From Phoebastria nigripes (Eukaryota; Chordata; Aves; Procellariiformes; Diomedeidae): a stretch of 64,000 nt of DNA. The translations under genes and the position numbers were made by a program. How positions within the stretch are numbered: position 1 is the stretch's first letter; each line of letters starts with the position of its first letter. The notes under the pieces were generated by a model that did not search any database, was not told the DNA's origin, and saw only the letters and a program-made list of their open reading frames with translations. The stretch covers positions 675,510 to 739,509 of the forward strand of contig JAYKAV010002695.1 in assembly GCA_035582835.1 (NCBI GenBank). Reading direction: 5' to 3'. Positions 55,511 to 64,000 of this stretch are shown in pieces.

Positions 55511-57300
55511 ATATCAGAACGGAACATTTTGGCACCTTTCAGTTTCATTTTAACTCTAGTAGTATAGGTATAGTTAATTCATTGCAACTAGATACTAGTG
55601 ATTTATAACTAGAACATAACTTGATGCTCCAGGAGCGAATTCTCTGCCCTGTCTTGGTAGTGAATGATAACGTAGTATGTTCCTAGTATGATCTTAGGTA
55701 CTTAGGTACAGCTTGAGAAATACTGGTAAGACTGAAGAAAGGAGGAGAGATGACCACAGAGGTATGATAAAACTGTATGTGGGTTCGTGGGAGAACATGG
55801 ACATAAGGGGTCTTATTTTTTAATATTCTGTGTTACTTTTCTGGTGAGATGGGAATCCTGATGGATATAAGGCAACGACAGCCCTTCTTCCAGCTTAAGG
55901 TGATCTTGAAACATGGTGATCTCCTCGGAGCATTCTTTTTTAAAATGCGTTGTACAGCAGTCAGCATCCTACTTGTATAGCACTGGTTTGAGTGCATCAT
56001 ATACTGCTTACTGAAATCTTCCATTTAAAGTAGTGGAGAGTAAGTAAATGGATGAGGTGTGGCTCTGGGTATAGTGTAACGTGTCACTGGATGTCCTTGA
56101 ATGAGAGTAAGTTTGAAATTCTTATAATTTTGTAATCCTATACCATGCGTTACAGTTTTATTTTCAGTGCTTTTGTGAGTTAACCGGTAGTCTGTATGAC
56201 AGCAGTTCAGAACTAGAGCGATGCTGACTTCTCGACAGAAAGTTGGGGGTTGTGACGGTACAGATTAGCTCTGAATTTGAGGCTGAGGTGCTTCAGTGAT
56301 GCAGTGAGCCAGAGGTAATGGTGCTGGCTGTGTGAATCACCAATCCTCAATGACAGGAAGCCTACTATTCTCCTCATGTTTTCTATTATCTGTTTTATAC
56401 GTAGGATAATTAGCTGATGTAAATGCCTGCCTAAGAGTTCAAGTTCTTGCTTTGTGCTTTATATAGCTGTATTCATCACCTGAGCTGTGCTTTTATTCCA
56501 GAAGTAGGCAGATGCATCTATAACGTATTGAACTTCATGCAACTGTGCAGATCATTTTTACAGTTCTTGTAGTCCTTCTGGCTAGCTAGTACTTCTAGAA
56601 GGGAAGTGTCAGAGAAGGAAAAGATTCCTTTATATACAAACGCTACACAGAAGATGATGAGTGTCAACACAAAAATAAAGAATGGTTGTTTTGGGGAGCA
56701 TTCCATTTTAGCGAGAAGACTTAAAGTAGCCTTAAAAAAGAAGGCTGATGAATAATTACAAGGTCATTTTTTTTAAAGCCATTACCTTTAGCCCTGTAGT
56801 TAGTGTTTTAGTAGTGCACACCCATTTCTGCAGAAAGCATCTCTAGTAATTACAGGCTTCAAAGATTACCAGTATCTTCAGTTGAGATTTTTTTAGCTTT
56901 CTGCCATTATCCCAGAATAACGGGAGGTCTTTTGTTCTGAAGGACTGCCGGAGCTGTCACTCATACGCTGCTAATTTAGACATTAACTAGCAAATATTTT
57001 ATTTCTTAACATAGACAGTGACACTTTAATTGAATGCACTGCTCCATCTTTCCCTGCCATTTTAAATGGAGCTATTGTTATCAGTGTTTGACAGTGAGCA
57101 TAAATGACACATGGGAGCATTTAATTTTAGTTTGAAGTGCAGATACTCTTACTGACGTGATATTTCAGAGCATCCAACAGTGAACCTCCACCCCCTGCAA
57201 ATATTAGTCCAAATTTTGGACTATTTAAATATAAAATTTAGCACATTCTGGGATGAAACACTTTTAATACCTGTTTATCATGCCACTATGTTGTCTTAGC

Positions 57301-57470
57301 TGTGATTTATCGTATATATTATATATTTAATATAAACATAATATGTAAATTAGATAAATATATACAATATGAATATATGCTCAATGTAAATACTTATATT
57401 CATTTATATAAATTATATTAATAAATATTATATATGTTTTATTTAAAATATATTCACATTATCAACCCAA
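57301..57470. repeat. A+T-rich block with many TATA-type palindromes
   Basis: About 170 bases are nearly all A/T, built of TATATAT, TAATAT, AAATATAT and ATTTATATAAATTATATT motifs. It is the most A+T-rich stretch of the window, in intron 5 about 570 bases before exon 6. It could act as a DNA-unwinding or matrix-attachment type element, but only composition supports that. Confidence 0.75.
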
Positions 57471-58036
57471 ATTAGACTTTTTCCTTCTTCTGAGCTTTTA
57501 ATGTAATGTAGTCAGTCTAAATAAAAAGATCACTGTGATTTTCAGCATCAGATCAAGACTTATTTAGTCCTTAAGTATTAATGTTATTGTTATTAGGATT
57601 TTTAATACTAAGCTTAACTTGCAAATTTGTAAGATTTGCCAGACCATTTATGTAAGAGAGCACACATTTCACTTTCTCTTCTGAAGGGGGCTGGAAAAGT
57701 GGCTGTGATAACAGCACTACTGATAACTGAGCCTACATAGCAAGAGGCAGGGACTGGAAAAATACAAACAGCATATACTTGATCAGTAAATAAATAAATA
57801 CTGCTACTGAAAGAAGTCAAAGGATCATTGCTAAGTCATCATACTTAAAAAGCCTTAGATCTCTGTCTGTAAACAGTTTTCACAATTTTTCTGAATGAAG
57901 AGCAGTTCCACTGACACGTAAGGGGCTGCCTCAGATTGCCATGCAAGTATTAGAGTCACGCTCCGCTTCTTGTTGTATCAGGGTCCTTGTGCTCTTTTTC
58001 AAAAAGATGCATGTTTGTTTTCAATTCTCTCTGTAA

Positions 58037-64000
<5,964 letters not shown>

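Noticed and set aside
56770..56810. Possible CR1 tail (TTTAAAGCCATTACC)
   Set aside because: Only about 15 bases match what I recall of the consensus, and the flanks do not.

Overview
The window is the 5' part of one vertebrate gene on the + strand: PHF2 (PHD finger protein 2, KDM7 family, alias KDM7C). Eleven coding exons, all with GT-AG introns and consistent reading phases, give the first 443 residues (1,329 nt) of a protein that is roughly 1,100 residues in mammals. The start codon, the whole PHD finger and the whole JmjC domain are present. The basic and serine-rich C-terminal half and the 3' UTR lie beyond the right edge. I see no second protein-coding gene, no RNA gene and no recognisable complete mobile element on either strand.

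Organism: long introns, a promoter CpG island and metazoan splice signals show a vertebrate. The near absence of interspersed repeats over about 60 kb of intron, with none of the dense SINE/LINE load of a mammal, points to a bird or another compact-genome sauropsid. This is an inference; no diagnostic repeat was found.

Layout: 1-1870 is a CpG island holding the promoter or 5' UTR, exon 1 (ATG at 155) and the start of intron 1, with a very long G homopolymer tract at 853-980. Bases 253-44444 are a 44.2 kb first intron that splits the PHD finger. Exon 2 (44445-44530) completes the PHD finger. Exons 3 and 4 (49596-49710, 52584-52744) encode the linker and entry to the catalytic core. Exons 5-9 (55055-61223) encode the JmjC region. 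Exons 10-11 (62434-62525, 63824-63913) encode the helical segment after it.

How it works: the PHD finger reads H3K4me3 at promoters, and the JmjC domain is placed to act on nearby methyl-lysine. The ligands His249 and Asp251 are present, but the third ligand position is Tyr321 instead of His, the known PHF2 peculiarity. The numbering matches mammalian PHF2 exactly.

The most interesting unexplained signals are a candidate recursive-splicing site deep in intron 1 (15960/15961, with a 50-nt RS-exon whose inclusion would give an immediate stop), the G31/G18 tract inside a duplicated unit just after exon 1, a CpG-rich islet with a Kozak-perfect ATG in intron 3, a 20-bp perfect palindrome at 3465, and two overlapping donor sites at the end of exon 11.
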